NCBI GenBank assembly: GCA_046262315.1
Contig: JBHEMZ010000100.1
Coordinates: forward strand, 1-34,874
Length of the DNA: 34,874 nucleotides
Direction: 5' to 3'
Origin: JACVRM01 sp046262315
GTDB taxonomy: Bacteria > Actinomycetota > Thermoleophilia > Gaiellales > Gaiellaceae
Position 1 is the stretch's first letter; each line of letters opens with the position of its first letter. Made by a program: the position numbers and the translations under genes. Below, piece by piece: positions 1-7,564 of the stretch. The notes under the pieces are model-generated. The model saw only the letters and a program-made list of their open reading frames with translations, was not told the origin of the DNA and ran no database searches.

Positions 1-327
1 GGGCTCGAAGGGCTTGACCATCACGACGTCGGCGCCCTTGCGCAACGCGTCCTCGCGCGTCGCGGGCTGGGCGGTCAGCACGATGACGGGCGTCTCAGAG
101 AGGTCTTCGTCACGCCGCAGCTCTGCCAGCACCTCGAGGCCGTTCCGGCGCGGCATCATCATGTCGAGGATGATCAGGTCGGGCTGGAGACGGCGCGCGA
201 GCTCGAGCGACTGCTCGCCGTCGTCGGCTTCTGCGAACGAGTAGGGGCCGTCCAAGCTGACTCGAATCAGCTCGCGCAATGACGGCTCGTCGTCGCAGAT
301 CAGCACGGTTGCTAGGAAACCGGCCAT
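1..327 (-). CDS. Response regulator receiver protein, 3' end outside window
   Basis: The gene runs off the left edge, so only the first 109 codons are visible. They form a CheY-like receiver domain: the acidic pair DDE at residues 12-14, the phosphoacceptor Asp at 55 inside LIILDMMMP, the switch Thr in VIVLTA near 85, and the conserved Lys in VMVKPFEP near 106. These are the five hallmark receiver positions, so phosphotransfer should work. Whether an output domain follows cannot be seen. The ATG at 325-327 gives a normal receiver N-terminus. No kinase gene lies beside it in the window, so its partner is unknown. Confidence 0.93.
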   Translation of the reverse strand, partial: MAGFLATVLICDDEPSLRELIRVSLDGPYSFAEADDGEQSLELARRLQPDLIILDMMMPRRNGLEVLAELRRDEDLSETPVIVLTAQPATREDALRKGADVVMVKPFEP

Positions 328-376
328 CCCCCCTCATGGAAGCAGATAGCGGGCGAAAGGCATAGCCGTAGGATTC

Positions 377-568
377 GTGCAGATGGCTGATACCCCGGAA
401 GAGGCACCCGAGCAGGAACCGCCGGAATGCCCTAACGAGCATGGGCCAATGCGCCTCCGCCCCCGCTGGGCCGGCCAGCAGGCGCGCCCAGGCCGCAGTG
501 GCAGCCGTGGCGAACCCGTGACCGAATGGGTCTGCCCCAGGTGCGGGAGGGCGCTGCCGGCGGAGTAG
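377..568 (+). CDS. Small zinc-ribbon-like hypothetical protein (63 aa)
   Basis: This short ORF starts at GTG 377, with an internal ATG at 383 as alternative. It encodes a Pro/Glu-rich protein. Two metal-ligand-like clusters, CPNEH near residue 18 and CPRCG near the C-terminus, suggest a single small zinc ribbon. It is divergent from the response regulator at the left edge, 49 bp away. I do not recognise a named family. The spaced Cys pairs and the acidic, non-arginine-rich composition argue against an antisense shadow, but a 63-residue ORF in GC-rich DNA could still be chance. Confidence 0.5.
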   Translation: MQMADTPEEAPEQEPPECPNEHGPMRLRPRWAGQQARPGRSGSRGEPVTEWVCPRCGRALPAE

Positions 569-573
569 CTACG

Positions 574-645
574 TGGCCCCGGGAGGAGTCGAACCTCCGC
601 GCACGGATTCGAAGTCCGTCGCTCTATCCGCTGAGCTACGGGGCC
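574..645 (-). tRNA. tRNA-Arg (anticodon TCG)
   Basis: A full cloverleaf reads on the minus strand. The acceptor stem GGCCCCG/CGGGGCC has discriminator A, the D stem is GCTC/GAGC, the anticodon stem ACGGA/TCCGT holds the loop CTTCGAA, and the T arm is GGAGG-TTCGACT-CCTCC. The anticodon TCG reads CGA-type arginine codons. No CCA is encoded after the discriminator. Confidence 0.97.
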
Positions 646-693
646 GTGCGCAGGAGGGTAGCGCCCACTAGCGTCGGATCGAGCGCGGTTGAG

Positions 694-767
694 GGTGGCT
701 GATGGGACTCGAACCCACGACCACCTGGACCACAACCAGGGGCTCTACCAACTGAGCTACCGCCACC
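694..767 (-). tRNA. tRNA-His (anticodon GTG)
   Basis: The cloverleaf has anticodon stem CCTGG/CCAGG with loop TTGTGGT, so the anticodon is GTG. The extra 5' G (position -1) typical of tRNA-His is present opposite a C discriminator, and I include it in the span. The acceptor stem has one apparent G-A mismatch at pair 6-67. CCA is not encoded. It lies 48 bp upstream of tRNA-Arg on the same strand, so the two may be co-transcribed. Confidence 0.95.
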
Positions 768-1101
768 GCGGCGAGACCAAGGATAGCCTCGTTTCAACCA
801 CCGTCCGGCAGGGCGGCGACCCTGGGGCCACACCTTGCCTGGACGCGGCTCTTCTAGCCATGCCCCACTCCCGCGGGGCCGGCCGCGGGCCTCCCTCCGG
901 TTCTAGGCTATGGGCGGCGGGCGCATGGGTGGGTCACGAGACTGTGTCGAAAGGTTCACTCGCGCGCCCGATCGGCGGACCGCCAGGGACTCGCTGCTTG
1001 GACCACTCGAGGCTTGGGTAGGAAACGCGCGTGCGGTGGTCCTGTCTACTCGTGGTCGGAATCGTGGGCCTCGAGAGCCTCCGCCGTCGGAGGACGGTGA
1101 G
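768..1101. other. Gene-free stretch with one GC-rich hairpin
   Basis: I see no convincing gene here. An inverted repeat at 870-889 pairs CCCGCGG with CCGCGGG around a six-base loop and has no T tract. The minus-strand tRNA promoters probably lie in the left part. The rest shows no recognisable coding or RNA signature. Confidence 0.4.
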
Positions 1102-1215
1102 TTGATCGGGATCAAGGCATACGGCGACAGACTCGTCCTCGGCTGGCTCGCCGGACTGCGAAAGGGCACCGACGAGCGCTGGGAGCGGCTCGACGAGATC
1201 CTGTCCGAGCTCTAG
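1102..1215 (+). CDS. Candidate small protein (37 aa)
   Basis: A TTG start at 1102 is preceded by GGAGG at 1089-1093 with an eight-base spacer. The predicted peptide, starting MIGIKAYGDRLVLGW and ending RLDEILSEL, looks like a short folded or amphipathic protein and not like a GC-rich shadow. A longer frame exists upstream to 910 but is Arg/Gly/Pro-rich there. Its TAG shares a CTAG with the stop of the convergent HAD gene. I know no family for it. It could be chance, or the tail of a decayed longer gene. Confidence 0.35.
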   Translation: MIGIKAYGDRLVLGWLAGLRKGTDERWERLDEILSEL

Positions 1216-1865
1216 CGGCCGAGCGGCGTCTCGTCCAGGCTCGCGCGGAGTTCCGGAAGCGACTCGAAGACCGCCACCGCGCCGGCGTCACGCAGCTCCT
1301 GTTCCGAGAAGCCGCCGGTCATCACCGTGATCGTCTCCAGCCCCGCGCGCTGCGCGGCCTCGCAGTCCCACGTCGTGTCGCCGACCATGACCGCCGCTCC
1401 CCCGCCCGCCTTCTCCAGCGCCGCGAGCACGAGATCTGGCTCCGGTTTCGTCGCCTCGACGTCGGCCGAGCTCGTCCAGTCGTCGGCCACGTCGCGCGCG
1501 TCGAGCAGGTCGAGGTAGTGGTCGAGCTCGTCCTGCTTGGCGGAGCTCGCCAGGACGACGGCGTGGCCGCGCTCCTTCAGCTCGACCATCAGCTCGCGCG
1601 CGCCTTCTAGCGGCTCGATCTCCTCGATCATGGCGAGATAGAGGGCCTTCTCGGCGGCCCGGACGTCGTCGCCGTGCTGCTCGTCGAAGCGCTCGTCGAC
1701 GAGCGCAGAGATCAGCTGGTCGCCTCCCATGCCGACGTGGCGGTGGATGCGCCAGACCGGAAGTACGGCGTCGTGCTGGCGAAACGCGCGATACCACGCC
1801 ACGGCATGGTGGTAGTTCGTGTCGACGAGCGTGCCGTCGAGGTCGAGGATGGCGGCCGGCGGCAT
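1212..1865 (-). CDS. HAD-superfamily phosphatase (phosphoglycolate phosphatase / beta-phosphoglucomutase type)
   Basis: The 217-residue protein has all HAD motifs. Motif I is DLDGT at 8-12 with Asp8 as nucleophile and Asp10 as acid/base. Motif II is the Ser in VLASSAK. The motif III Lys is in EATKPEPD, and motif IV is GDTTWD, which binds Mg2+. A helical cap domain sits between motif I and motif II, as in the PGP/beta-PGM subgroup. It probably hydrolyses a small phosphorylated metabolite in the cytoplasm, and the substrate cannot be read from sequence. The ATG at 1863-1865 sits just ahead of motif I, as is usual. It lies 43 bp downstream of the M32 peptidase gene on the same strand and may share its transcript. 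Confidence 0.9.
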   Translation of the reverse strand: MPPAAILDLDGTLVDTNYHHAVAWYRAFRQHDAVLPVWRIHRHVGMGGDQLISALVDERFDEQHGDDVRAAEKALYLAMIEEIEPLEGARELMVELKERGHAVVLASSAKQDELDHYLDLLDARDVADDWTSSADVEATKPEPDLVLAALEKAGGGAAVMVGDTTWDCEAAQRAGLETITVMTGGFSEQELRDAGAVAVFESLPELRASLDETPLGR

Positions 1866-1908
1866 GCGGGCGCGATCATGGCACGTAGAGCCGCGCAGAC
1901 GAGGGTGG

Positions 1909-3444
1909 CTAGACCGCCGCGACCGCCGCCGGAGCGGGCGTTTCGTCCACGCCGTAGATCTCCGCCACCTTCCGGCGGAGGTAGCGCAGGTACGGCCCGG
2001 GGTCGAGACCGCCCCCGGTGACGCGCTCCAGCGTCTCCTTCGGCGTGAACTTGCGCCCGTGACGGTAGAGGCCCTCGCGCAGCCACTCGCGCAGGGTGCC
2101 GAACTCCCCGCGCTCGAACTGGCTCTCCAGGTCGGGCAGGTCGTCCGTGAGACGCTCCCAGATCTGGAGCGAGACGACGTTGCCGAGCGCATACGTGGGG
2201 AAGTAGCCGAAACCTCCGCCGGCCCAGTGCACGTCTTGGAGCACGCCCCTCGCGTCGTCCGGCACGTCGACGCCGAGGTAGTCGGACATGCGCGCGTTCC
2301 ACGTCTCCGGTAGGTCGTCGATGTCGAGCGAGCCAGAGAAGAGCTCCCGCTCGAGCTCGTAGCGGAGGATGATGTGGAGGCTGTAGGTGACCTGATCGGC
2401 CTCCACGCGGATGAGCGAAGGCTCGACGCGGTTGACCGCGCGATAGAAAGCCTCCTCGTCGACGCCGCGCAGGGGCTCGGGGAAGACCTTGACAAGCTGC
2501 GGGTAGAAGTGTTGCCAGAAGGCGCGGCTGCGGCCTACGAGGTTCTCCCACAGGCGGCTCTGCGACTCGTGGAGCGCCATCGAGACGCCGCGGGCGAGCG
2601 GCGTGCGGTCGAGCGCGCCGTCGACGCCGTGCTCGTAGATGCCATGGCCCCACTCGTGCATCGCGCCGAAGAGTCCCTCGAGCGCCTGGCCGGTCCAGCG
2701 GCTCGTCAGGCGGATGTCCTGCGTGCCCATGGAGGTCGCGAACGGATGGGCGGTGTCGTCGAAGCGCATCGCTGCGCGGTCGAAGCCGAAGCGGTCGAGG
2801 ACGGTCTGTGCAAACTCACGCTGGTCGGCGGCGGGGAACGCCCCCTGGAGGAAGCGGGCGTCGACTGGATCGCGCGCCGCGACGCCCGCGACGATCCCCT
2901 TTAGCTCAGGCTTCAGGGCGTCGAAGACCTCGGTCACCTCGGACGCCTTCATGCCGCGCTCGTAGTCGTCGAGCAGCGGGTCGTACGGGTCGTCGTAGGG
3001 GGCGAAGCACTCCACGTAGCGATGCTTCAGCTCGACGATGCGCTCCAGATGCGGGCGGAGGTGCTCGAAGCTCGATGTCGCCCGCGCCTCTCCCCAGGCG
3101 TCGTACCCGAAGGAGGCGGCGCGCGAGAGCTCCACGCGCAGCTCGCCCGGCACGCGCAAGGCCTTCTCGAAATCCTGCCGCGTCACGCGGATGAGACTCC
3201 CGTCGTCGGAGTCGTACGGGAGGCTCTCCTGGTACGGGCGCAGCTCCTCGAGCAGCCGGCCGACCTCGGGGTCGGTGAAGCGCTCGTGCGTGATTCGGGT
3301 CAGCGTGCCGAGCTGCTCGGCGCGGACGGCGGCGCCGGCGGGAGGCATCATCACGCGCTGGTCCCACCCGGCCAGGGCAGCGGCCTTGCCGAGATCGACG
3401 ATCTCTGCGAGGCGATGCTTCAACTCGGCGAGACGCTGCTCCAT
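1909..3444 (-). CDS. Carboxypeptidase M32 (Taq-type metallocarboxypeptidase)
   Basis: The 511-residue length matches the M32 family (about 500). The zinc-binding HEXXH motif appears as MHEWGHGIYE near residue 265, and the family signature DIRLTSRW lies about 20 residues before it. The protein is almost wholly helical with no signal peptide, so it should be cytosolic, removing C-terminal residues from peptides in a metal-dependent way. The ATG is preceded by AGGAGG, fixing the start. The HAD phosphatase lies just downstream on the same strand. The last few residues are Ala/Val-rich. The gene is intact. Confidence 0.95.
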   Translation of the reverse strand: MEQRLAELKHRLAEIVDLGKAAALAGWDQRVMMPPAGAAVRAEQLGTLTRITHERFTDPEVGRLLEELRPYQESLPYDSDDGSLIRVTRQDFEKALRVPGELRVELSRAASFGYDAWGEARATSSFEHLRPHLERIVELKHRYVECFAPYDDPYDPLLDDYERGMKASEVTEVFDALKPELKGIVAGVAARDPVDARFLQGAFPAADQREFAQTVLDRFGFDRAAMRFDDTAHPFATSMGTQDIRLTSRWTGQALEGLFGAMHEWGHGIYEHGVDGALDRTPLARGVSMALHESQSRLWENLVGRSRAFWQHFYPQLVKVFPEPLRGVDEEAFYRAVNRVEPSLIRVEADQVTYSLHIILRYELERELFSGSLDIDDLPETWNARMSDYLGVDVPDDARGVLQDVHWAGGGFGYFPTYALGNVVSLQIWERLTDDLPDLESQFERGEFGTLREWLREGLYRHGRKFTPKETLERVTGGGLDPGPYLRYLRRKVAEIYGVDETPAPAAVAAV

Positions 3445-3486
3445 GAATTGTCCTCCTCGTCGCGGTGAGGGCTAAAGATAGATCGA

Positions 3487-3506
3487 GGGCCGCCCGCAGG
3501 CGGCCC
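3487..3506 (-). terminator. Probable terminator hairpin after the SRPBCC gene
   Basis: A perfect 8-bp stem, GGGCCGCC paired with GGCGGCCC around CGCA, lies about 28 bp past the SRPBCC stop. On the minus strand it is followed by a moderately T-rich stretch (TCTATCTTT) about six bases on, so it reads as an intrinsic terminator between this gene and the downstream M32 gene. Confidence 0.65.
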
Positions 3507-3534
3507 CCATTCGGTGTCAGATCGTGCGATGAAA

Positions 3535-3981
3535 CTACACGGAGCCGCGCCAGGCGCCGGTCTCCACGCCGCGCGACTCGATGAACTCCTTGAAGCGGCC
3601 GAGGTCGGCGCTCACCGAGCGGTCGTCGGCGCCAACCGCAGCTCCTGCCTTTTCGACGATGCTTTCGGGCTCCCACTCCATCTGCACGGTCACCTTGGTG
3701 CCGCTCTCGCCGGCAGGCTCGAACATGACCAGACCGGATTGCGTGACCCCGCCCGTGCTCTGCCAGGCGATGCGCTCGTCGGGAACCTGCTCCGTGATCT
3801 CCGCCTCCCACTCGTGCCGCTTCCCCCCGTACTCCGCGGCCCAGCGCAGGTGGGTCTCGTCGAGCTGCTGGACGGACTCGACATTGCTCATGAAATTCGG
3901 GAAGTCCTCGAACTGCGTCCACTGGTTGTACGCGGTCTGAACCGGAACGTCGACCTCGACGGTCTCCTCGACACGGGCCAT
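3535..3981 (-). CDS. SRPBCC-fold (polyketide cyclase/dehydrase-like) protein
   Basis: The 148-residue protein starts MARVEETVEVDVPVQTAYNQW, the classic first strand and helix of the START/SRPBCC helix-grip fold. FPNFMSNVESV, the central WEAEITEQVPDERIAW strand pair and the long C-terminal helix ending in GRFKEFIESRG follow. Such proteins bind a hydrophobic ligand or act as stress-associated lipid-binding factors; no catalytic residue can be assigned. The ATG is preceded by AAGGAG. It is a single-gene unit closed by a hairpin, about 90 bp from the M32 gene. There is no signal peptide. Confidence 0.88.
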   Translation of the reverse strand: MARVEETVEVDVPVQTAYNQWTQFEDFPNFMSNVESVQQLDETHLRWAAEYGGKRHEWEAEITEQVPDERIAWQSTGGVTQSGLVMFEPAGESGTKVTVQMEWEPESIVEKAGAAVGADDRSVSADLGRFKEFIESRGVETGAWRGSV

Positions 3982-4078
3982 GGGCTCTCCTTTCGAATGC
4001 GGGCGGAAAGGAGTGATTGCCGCGCGGGACGGTGCGCAAACGTTCCCTCGCTACACGCACATCCGCCGCCGATGCACC

Positions 4079-4159
4079 GCCTCGCAGAGCATCGTGCCGG
4101 CAGCGCGGTGAGGCGGCCCCGGAGGCCGGCTCCGCCGGCCGGGAGGGGTCGCCGGCCAG
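4079..4159. repeat. 81-bp direct repeat, copy 1, with internal hairpins
   Basis: This copy matches 4291-4371 at a constant offset of 212 bp, with four mismatches in 81 by eye. Its second half contains a perfect hairpin, GGCCGG-CTCCG-CCGGCC, at 4124-4140. The flanks CCGCCTC and GAGGCGG can form a second stem over the first half. It lies in the gap between the SRPBCC gene and tRNA-Arg(TCT). Confidence 0.85.
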
Positions 4160-4290
4160 CCCGAGATGTGAGAAGACGTGACGAATGACCCGTTTCGCCA
4201 ATCGAATCGTCAAGCCCCTAGGAAGTGTCCCTCACGTTCCTGGCGCCGCGCTGCCGGTGCGAGGCCGGAGAGGACAGTGCGAATGGCACG

Positions 4291-4371
4291 GCCTCGGAGA
4301 GCATCGTGCCGGCCGCGTGGCGAGGCGGCCCCGGAGGCCGGCTCCGCCGGCCGGGAGGGGTCGCCGGCCAG
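4291..4371. repeat. 81-bp direct repeat, copy 2, next to tRNA-Arg(TCT)
   Basis: This is the second copy of the element at 4079-4159 and ends 10 bp from the tRNA 3' end at 4382. The GGCCGG/CCGGCC hairpin core is identical, and the four differences all fall in the first 35 bases. The 131 bp between the copies shows no gene I can support. It may be a REP-like palindromic unit or a tandem duplication of an intergenic hairpin acting as terminator for the minus-strand tRNA. Confidence 0.85.
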
Positions 4372-4381
4372 GGACGTGAGG

Positions 4382-4453
4382 TGCGCCCGGGAGGATTCGA
4401 ACCTCCGACCCGCGGCTTAGAAGGCCGCCGCTCTTCCGCTGAGCTACGGGCGC
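4382..4453 (-). tRNA. tRNA-Arg (anticodon TCT)
   Basis: The acceptor stem GCGCCCG/CGGGCGC has discriminator A, and the anticodon stem GCGGC/GCCGC carries the loop CTTCTAA. The T arm is GGAGG-TTCGAAT-CCTCC. The anticodon TCT reads AGA/AGG, rare arginine codons in so GC-rich a genome. No CCA is encoded. The repeat copy at 4291-4371 sits directly downstream. Confidence 0.97.
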
Positions 4454-4492
4454 CGCAGACGAAGCGTAGCCGCCCGCACCGGGCAGATCGAG

Positions 4493-5215
4493 CTAGCGTC
4501 GAACGCCGAAGTCGCAGGTCACGATCGTGACCTGCTGGCCCTTGTAGACCCCCGGCGCGGACTCGAGCCGCACCGAGCTGAGCCCGATCTCGCGCCAATC
4601 GCGGGAGACGACGTTGGCGCGGTGCCCAGGGCTGTTCATCCAACCCTGGACTGCCTCTTCGACGCTCAGCGAGGGGGAGCCGTAGATGAGGTTCTCGCCG
4701 ACTGCCCAGTAGTCGGCGCTGTGCGGGCCGTAGAAGCGCTCCACGCGCTTCCAGAAGGGAGAGCCGTCCGCGGACTCGTGCGCGAAGAAGCCGATGCGAC
4801 CCATGTTCCGCGAGTGCAGCTCCGCGGCCGCCTCCAAGCGCTCGGACACACGCAGCGCCGGCAGTCCGTAGCGGTCGCGGACATCGTTGAGCGCATCGAC
4901 GAGCTGGGCGTCGTAGCTTCCCGCAGTCGCGGCCGCCTGGCCCTGGCCGACCGAGGGGCGAGAGGCCGTCCGCCAGGCATTGCCCCGGCTCGCTACCTCA
5001 CGAGCCTCGCGGGCCTCGCGCCAAGCGGTCGGCCGCGCGGTGTCCGGCGCGACAGCGCGCTTGAGCCGGTCGTCGATGACGCCAAGCCTGCTTGGAGCGT
5101 GCCAGCGCAGTGAGGGCTGCGTCGACTGGTCGTTCCCCGCACCGACGGCCGCGGCAAGCCCGCCGGCCGCCGCCGCAAGGGCGATGGTCGCGATGATGAG
5201 CCTCGTTCCCCGCAC
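4493..5215 (-). CDS. Secreted CAP-domain (SCP/PR-1, YkwD-like) protein
   Basis: The 240-residue protein begins at GTG with a hydrophobic export signal (LIIATIALAAAAGGLAAAV), then a low-complexity linker to about residue 105. The CAP domain follows. It contains LVDALNDVRDRYGLPALRV, the His in ELHSRNM, FFAHESADGSPFWKRV, VGENLIYG, and AVQGWMNSPGHRANVVSRDW with the second His. These are the conserved CAP cavity residues (two His and acidic partners). The protein is expected outside the membrane. CAP proteins have diverse roles and no reaction can be assigned. It stands alone, about 40 bp from tRNA-Arg and 89 bp from the AI-2E-type gene on the same strand. Confidence 0.9.
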   Translation of the reverse strand: MRGTRLIIATIALAAAAGGLAAAVGAGNDQSTQPSLRWHAPSRLGVIDDRLKRAVAPDTARPTAWREAREAREVASRGNAWRTASRPSVGQGQAAATAGSYDAQLVDALNDVRDRYGLPALRVSERLEAAAELHSRNMGRIGFFAHESADGSPFWKRVERFYGPHSADYWAVGENLIYGSPSLSVEEAVQGWMNSPGHRANVVSRDWREIGLSSVRLESAPGVYKGQQVTIVTCDFGVRR

Positions 5216-5304
5216 ACCGATGGCATCGGCACGAAGGGAGGAAGTCGCGTCAACCTAAAGGGGGATTCGCCTCCCCGCGACTCTCCCCGAAGGGGATGCG
5301 GCGG

Positions 5305-6408
5305 TCACAGCGGCTCGGGCTGGGGATCCGGCGTCAGCGCCCGCTCGCGGCGAACAGAGAGCCATTCGAGCAGCACCACCTGGATCGTGCCCGCCACCGG
5401 GATGGCGGCGAGTGCGCCGAGCACGCCAGCGAGCTCCGCACCGATGAGCACCGAGATCAGGATCGCGAGCGGCGACAGCTGGACCGTGCGGCTGTACACG
5501 ACCGGCTGGATGAAGTGGTTCTCGATCTGCTGGTAGACCAAGAAGAAGATCACGACCACGATGCCGGCGGGGACCGAGGCGAGGAATGCAACCGCGGAGA
5601 CGATGATGGCTGCGAGAGTCGCGCCGGCGAGCGGTACGAGGTCGAGGATGGCGACGAGCAGCCCGAGCGCCACCGCGTACGGCACCCCCATGATCAGCAG
5701 CACGGCGGTCGAGGCGACGCCCGCGATCACGCTGATGAAGAGGTTTCCGGTCACGTAACCGGCGACCGTCCGGTAGATTCGGTTGCCGATCCGCTCCGCG
5801 CGCGGCCGCGACCCCTCCGGCAGCAGTGAGTAGATCCGCTCCACCCACGCCGGGCCCTCGAGGAGCATGAAGAAGGTCATGACCGCGATCGTCACCGCGG
5901 CGACGATGGCGATCACGATTCCCTTGGCGATTGAGACGGCCACACCCGAGACACCCAGCAGGCCGCCGGCACCGCCTCCCTCGACGGCGGTGCGCACACG
6001 CTCGACGAGGTCATAACGGTTGGCGAGGCGGCCGAGCGGGCCGCGGCCCTCGGTGAGGTCCTCCACGTAGCCCGGCAGCTCTTCGCGGAACCCATCGATC
6101 TCGCTGACGAGCGTCGGGATGAACAGGGACGCGATCGTCGCCAGGGCGACGAGCGTGCCGAGGAAGACGATCGCGACCGCGTACCCCCTGCGGGGGATGC
6201 CCCGACGCACGAGCCAGTCCACGGCCGGGTTGAGCGCGAGCGCGAAGAAAAGTGCGATCAGGATCCACGTGAGGACCCCGCGGGCGAGCCAGATGAGCTG
6301 GAGCACGACCGCAAGAGCGACCGCGATGCCGAAGACGGCGAGAACCGTGCGCGCACGAAGGCGGATCAACCGCTCGGGGATCACGGGGCGCCAGCATGGC
6401 CGCCGCAC
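5305..6408 (-). CDS. AI-2E/PerM-family membrane protein
   Basis: The 367-residue protein has the family layout. There are N-terminal TM segments (TVLAVFGIAVALAVVLQLIW, LTWILIALFFALALNP) with the signature NPAVDWLVRRGIPR, a soluble helical stretch (about residues 90-150), and then several TM segments. These include the family region MGVPYAVALGLLVAILDLVPLAGATLA and a C-terminal AILISVLIGAELAGVLGALAAIPVAG. Members export small molecules or act in ion/proton antiport; the substrate here is unknown. GTG 6408 gives the longest frame, and GTG 6384 is an equally plausible start. The protein ends with a short Pro-rich tail. Confidence 0.92.
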   Translation of the reverse strand: MRRPCWRPVIPERLIRLRARTVLAVFGIAVALAVVLQLIWLARGVLTWILIALFFALALNPAVDWLVRRGIPRRGYAVAIVFLGTLVALATIASLFIPTLVSEIDGFREELPGYVEDLTEGRGPLGRLANRYDLVERVRTAVEGGGAGGLLGVSGVAVSIAKGIVIAIVAAVTIAVMTFFMLLEGPAWVERIYSLLPEGSRPRAERIGNRIYRTVAGYVTGNLFISVIAGVASTAVLLIMGVPYAVALGLLVAILDLVPLAGATLAAIIVSAVAFLASVPAGIVVVIFFLVYQQIENHFIQPVVYSRTVQLSPLAILISVLIGAELAGVLGALAAIPVAGTIQVVLLEWLSVRRERALTPDPQPEPL

Positions 6409-6461
6409 CGGACGCCGCTGGCGGAGGTTTAGCGGCGCCCCAGGCCCGGGATTGATCGTGG

Positions 6462-6767
6462 GTGAGTCTTCACGCGCACCCCGCCGAGCAGCCGGTAACG
6501 CTCCCCGACGGCCGCGAGGCGATCGTGCGCGTCGGGGTGCCCGACGACCCGTACGTCCCCCGCCGCGAGCTGGACACCGTGGCGGCCGAGATCGTCGTCG
6601 ACGGACAGGTGGCGGCGACGGTCAACACCCTGCTCCACCCCGGTCAGGACAGCGAGGCGCTCAGCCTGGCGCGCGAGATCGCGGAGGGCCTCGGCTCGGG
6701 CGAGCTCGAGCCGACGGCGGGGGCGATCGGGCCGCTCGCGCTCCGAGTCCCCGAGGCTCGGCGCTAG
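6462..6767 (+). CDS. Conserved-looking hypothetical protein (101 aa)
   Basis: The GTG-started ORF gives a balanced acidic protein (LPDGREAIVRVGVPDDPY, then ELDTVAAEIVVDGQVAATV, then a helical segment SEALSLAREIAEGLGSG) that looks like a small alpha/beta fold. I do not recognise its family, and there is no signal peptide or TM segment. It is divergent from the AI-2E-type gene. Its TAG shares the four bases CTAG with the stop of the decayed HTH gene on the other strand. The composition and continuous secondary-structure pattern make it more likely real than a shadow. Confidence 0.65.
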   Translation: MSLHAHPAEQPVTLPDGREAIVRVGVPDDPYVPRRELDTVAAEIVVDGQVAATVNTLLHPGQDSEALSLAREIAEGLGSGELEPTAGAIGPLALRVPEARR

Positions 6768-7435
6768 CCGAGCCACTCGGGCCGCTCGAACCCACCCACT
6801 CCTGAATCGAGCCGTAGATGGTTTGCACGATCTTCGTGCTGTACACGGTCACACGGCAGGTGCCGTAAGGGAGCATGTTGAGCCGCTTGCGACACGTATA
6901 CCTCGAGTAGGCATTGACGGTCGTCTTCAAGAGGCTCGCGCTCGGAAGTTTCAGTATCGACAGCGAAAATTCTCGACTTCGCGCTGTCGCTCAGCATGGT
7001 CCGCGTAGAGGTGCACCAGAAAGCGGTCGTCGGTGACAGCGAACGACGAACGGAGGAACGCGACGAACAGCAGCATCTTCGCAGGATCCGAGTTTGTGAA
7101 CCGCACTTGCCGCCGATCTCGCGATCCTTCCGCCCAGTAGAGCATGCAACCAGCCACGTAAAGCGGGTCGCGCTCGCGCGCGCCCGGCCCTCCACCTGCC
7201 ATTGCTGCCGACGCCCTCGCGCTCGCGCAGCGTTCACCGCCGCCCCGCGCGCCTGGCCGTTATAGGCCGGGTTTCGCTCCAGCAAGGCGGTCCGTTGGTG
7301 GTCCGTTAGCGGGATTCCCCGCAGCCAGACGCTCGCCGTGGATCGCGAGACGTCGACCCTCGCTGCTATCTCGCGTACAGACAGCCCCTGCTCGCGTCGC
7401 AGCACCACAGCCGTATCCCGCTGCTCTGTTTTCAC
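6764..7435 (-). pseudogene. HTH DNA-binding protein gene broken by three frameshifts
   Basis: The first ~85 residues from GTG 7435 form a helix-turn-helix of the resolvase/Hin type (GLSVREIAARVDVSRSTASVWL). Coding then moves to a second frame (7202 to 6951) with YVAGCMLYWAEGS, VRFTNSDPAKMLLFVAFL and DDRFLVHLYADHAERQREV. A third frame (about 6930 to 6790) carries TTVNAYSRY and MLPYGTCRVTVYSTKIVQ, and the first frame returns for GGFERPEWLG and the stop. From memory, intact actinobacterial homologues carry these blocks in one reading frame, so at least three indels separate them. The base composition is less GC-rich than the neighbours, hinting at foreign origin. It could be indel sequencing error, but neighbouring genes are clean. 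Confidence 0.85.
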
Positions 7436-7436
7436 T

Positions 7437-7448
7437 TTAGTAAACTAA
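7437..7448. promoter_or_regulatory. AT-rich palindrome at the HTH gene start (possible operator)
   Basis: The inverted repeat TTAGT-AA-ACTAA begins two bases from the GTG of the broken HTH gene. AT-rich dyads are rare in this DNA, so it could be the autoregulatory binding site of the HTH product, an inference only. It could equally be part of a promoter. Confidence 0.35.
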
Positions 7449-7472
7449 CGCGAGGCTCGGACGTAGCGAGAG

Positions 7473-7544
7473 AGCGGGCGGCGGGGATCGAACCCGCGGC
7501 ACAGAGATTGGAAGTCTCTTGCTCTACCACTGAGCTACGCCCGC
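7473..7544 (-). tRNA. tRNA-Gly (anticodon TCC)
   Basis: The acceptor stem GCGGGCG/CGCCCGC has discriminator T. The anticodon stem AGAGA/TCTCT holds the loop CTTCCAA, giving anticodon TCC (reads GGA/GGG). The T arm is GCGGG-TTCGATC-CCCGC. No CCA is encoded. It sits between the broken HTH gene and the divergent CtaG-like gene. Confidence 0.97.
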
Positions 7545-7564
7545 AGCCGGTCTAGCGTAGCCGC

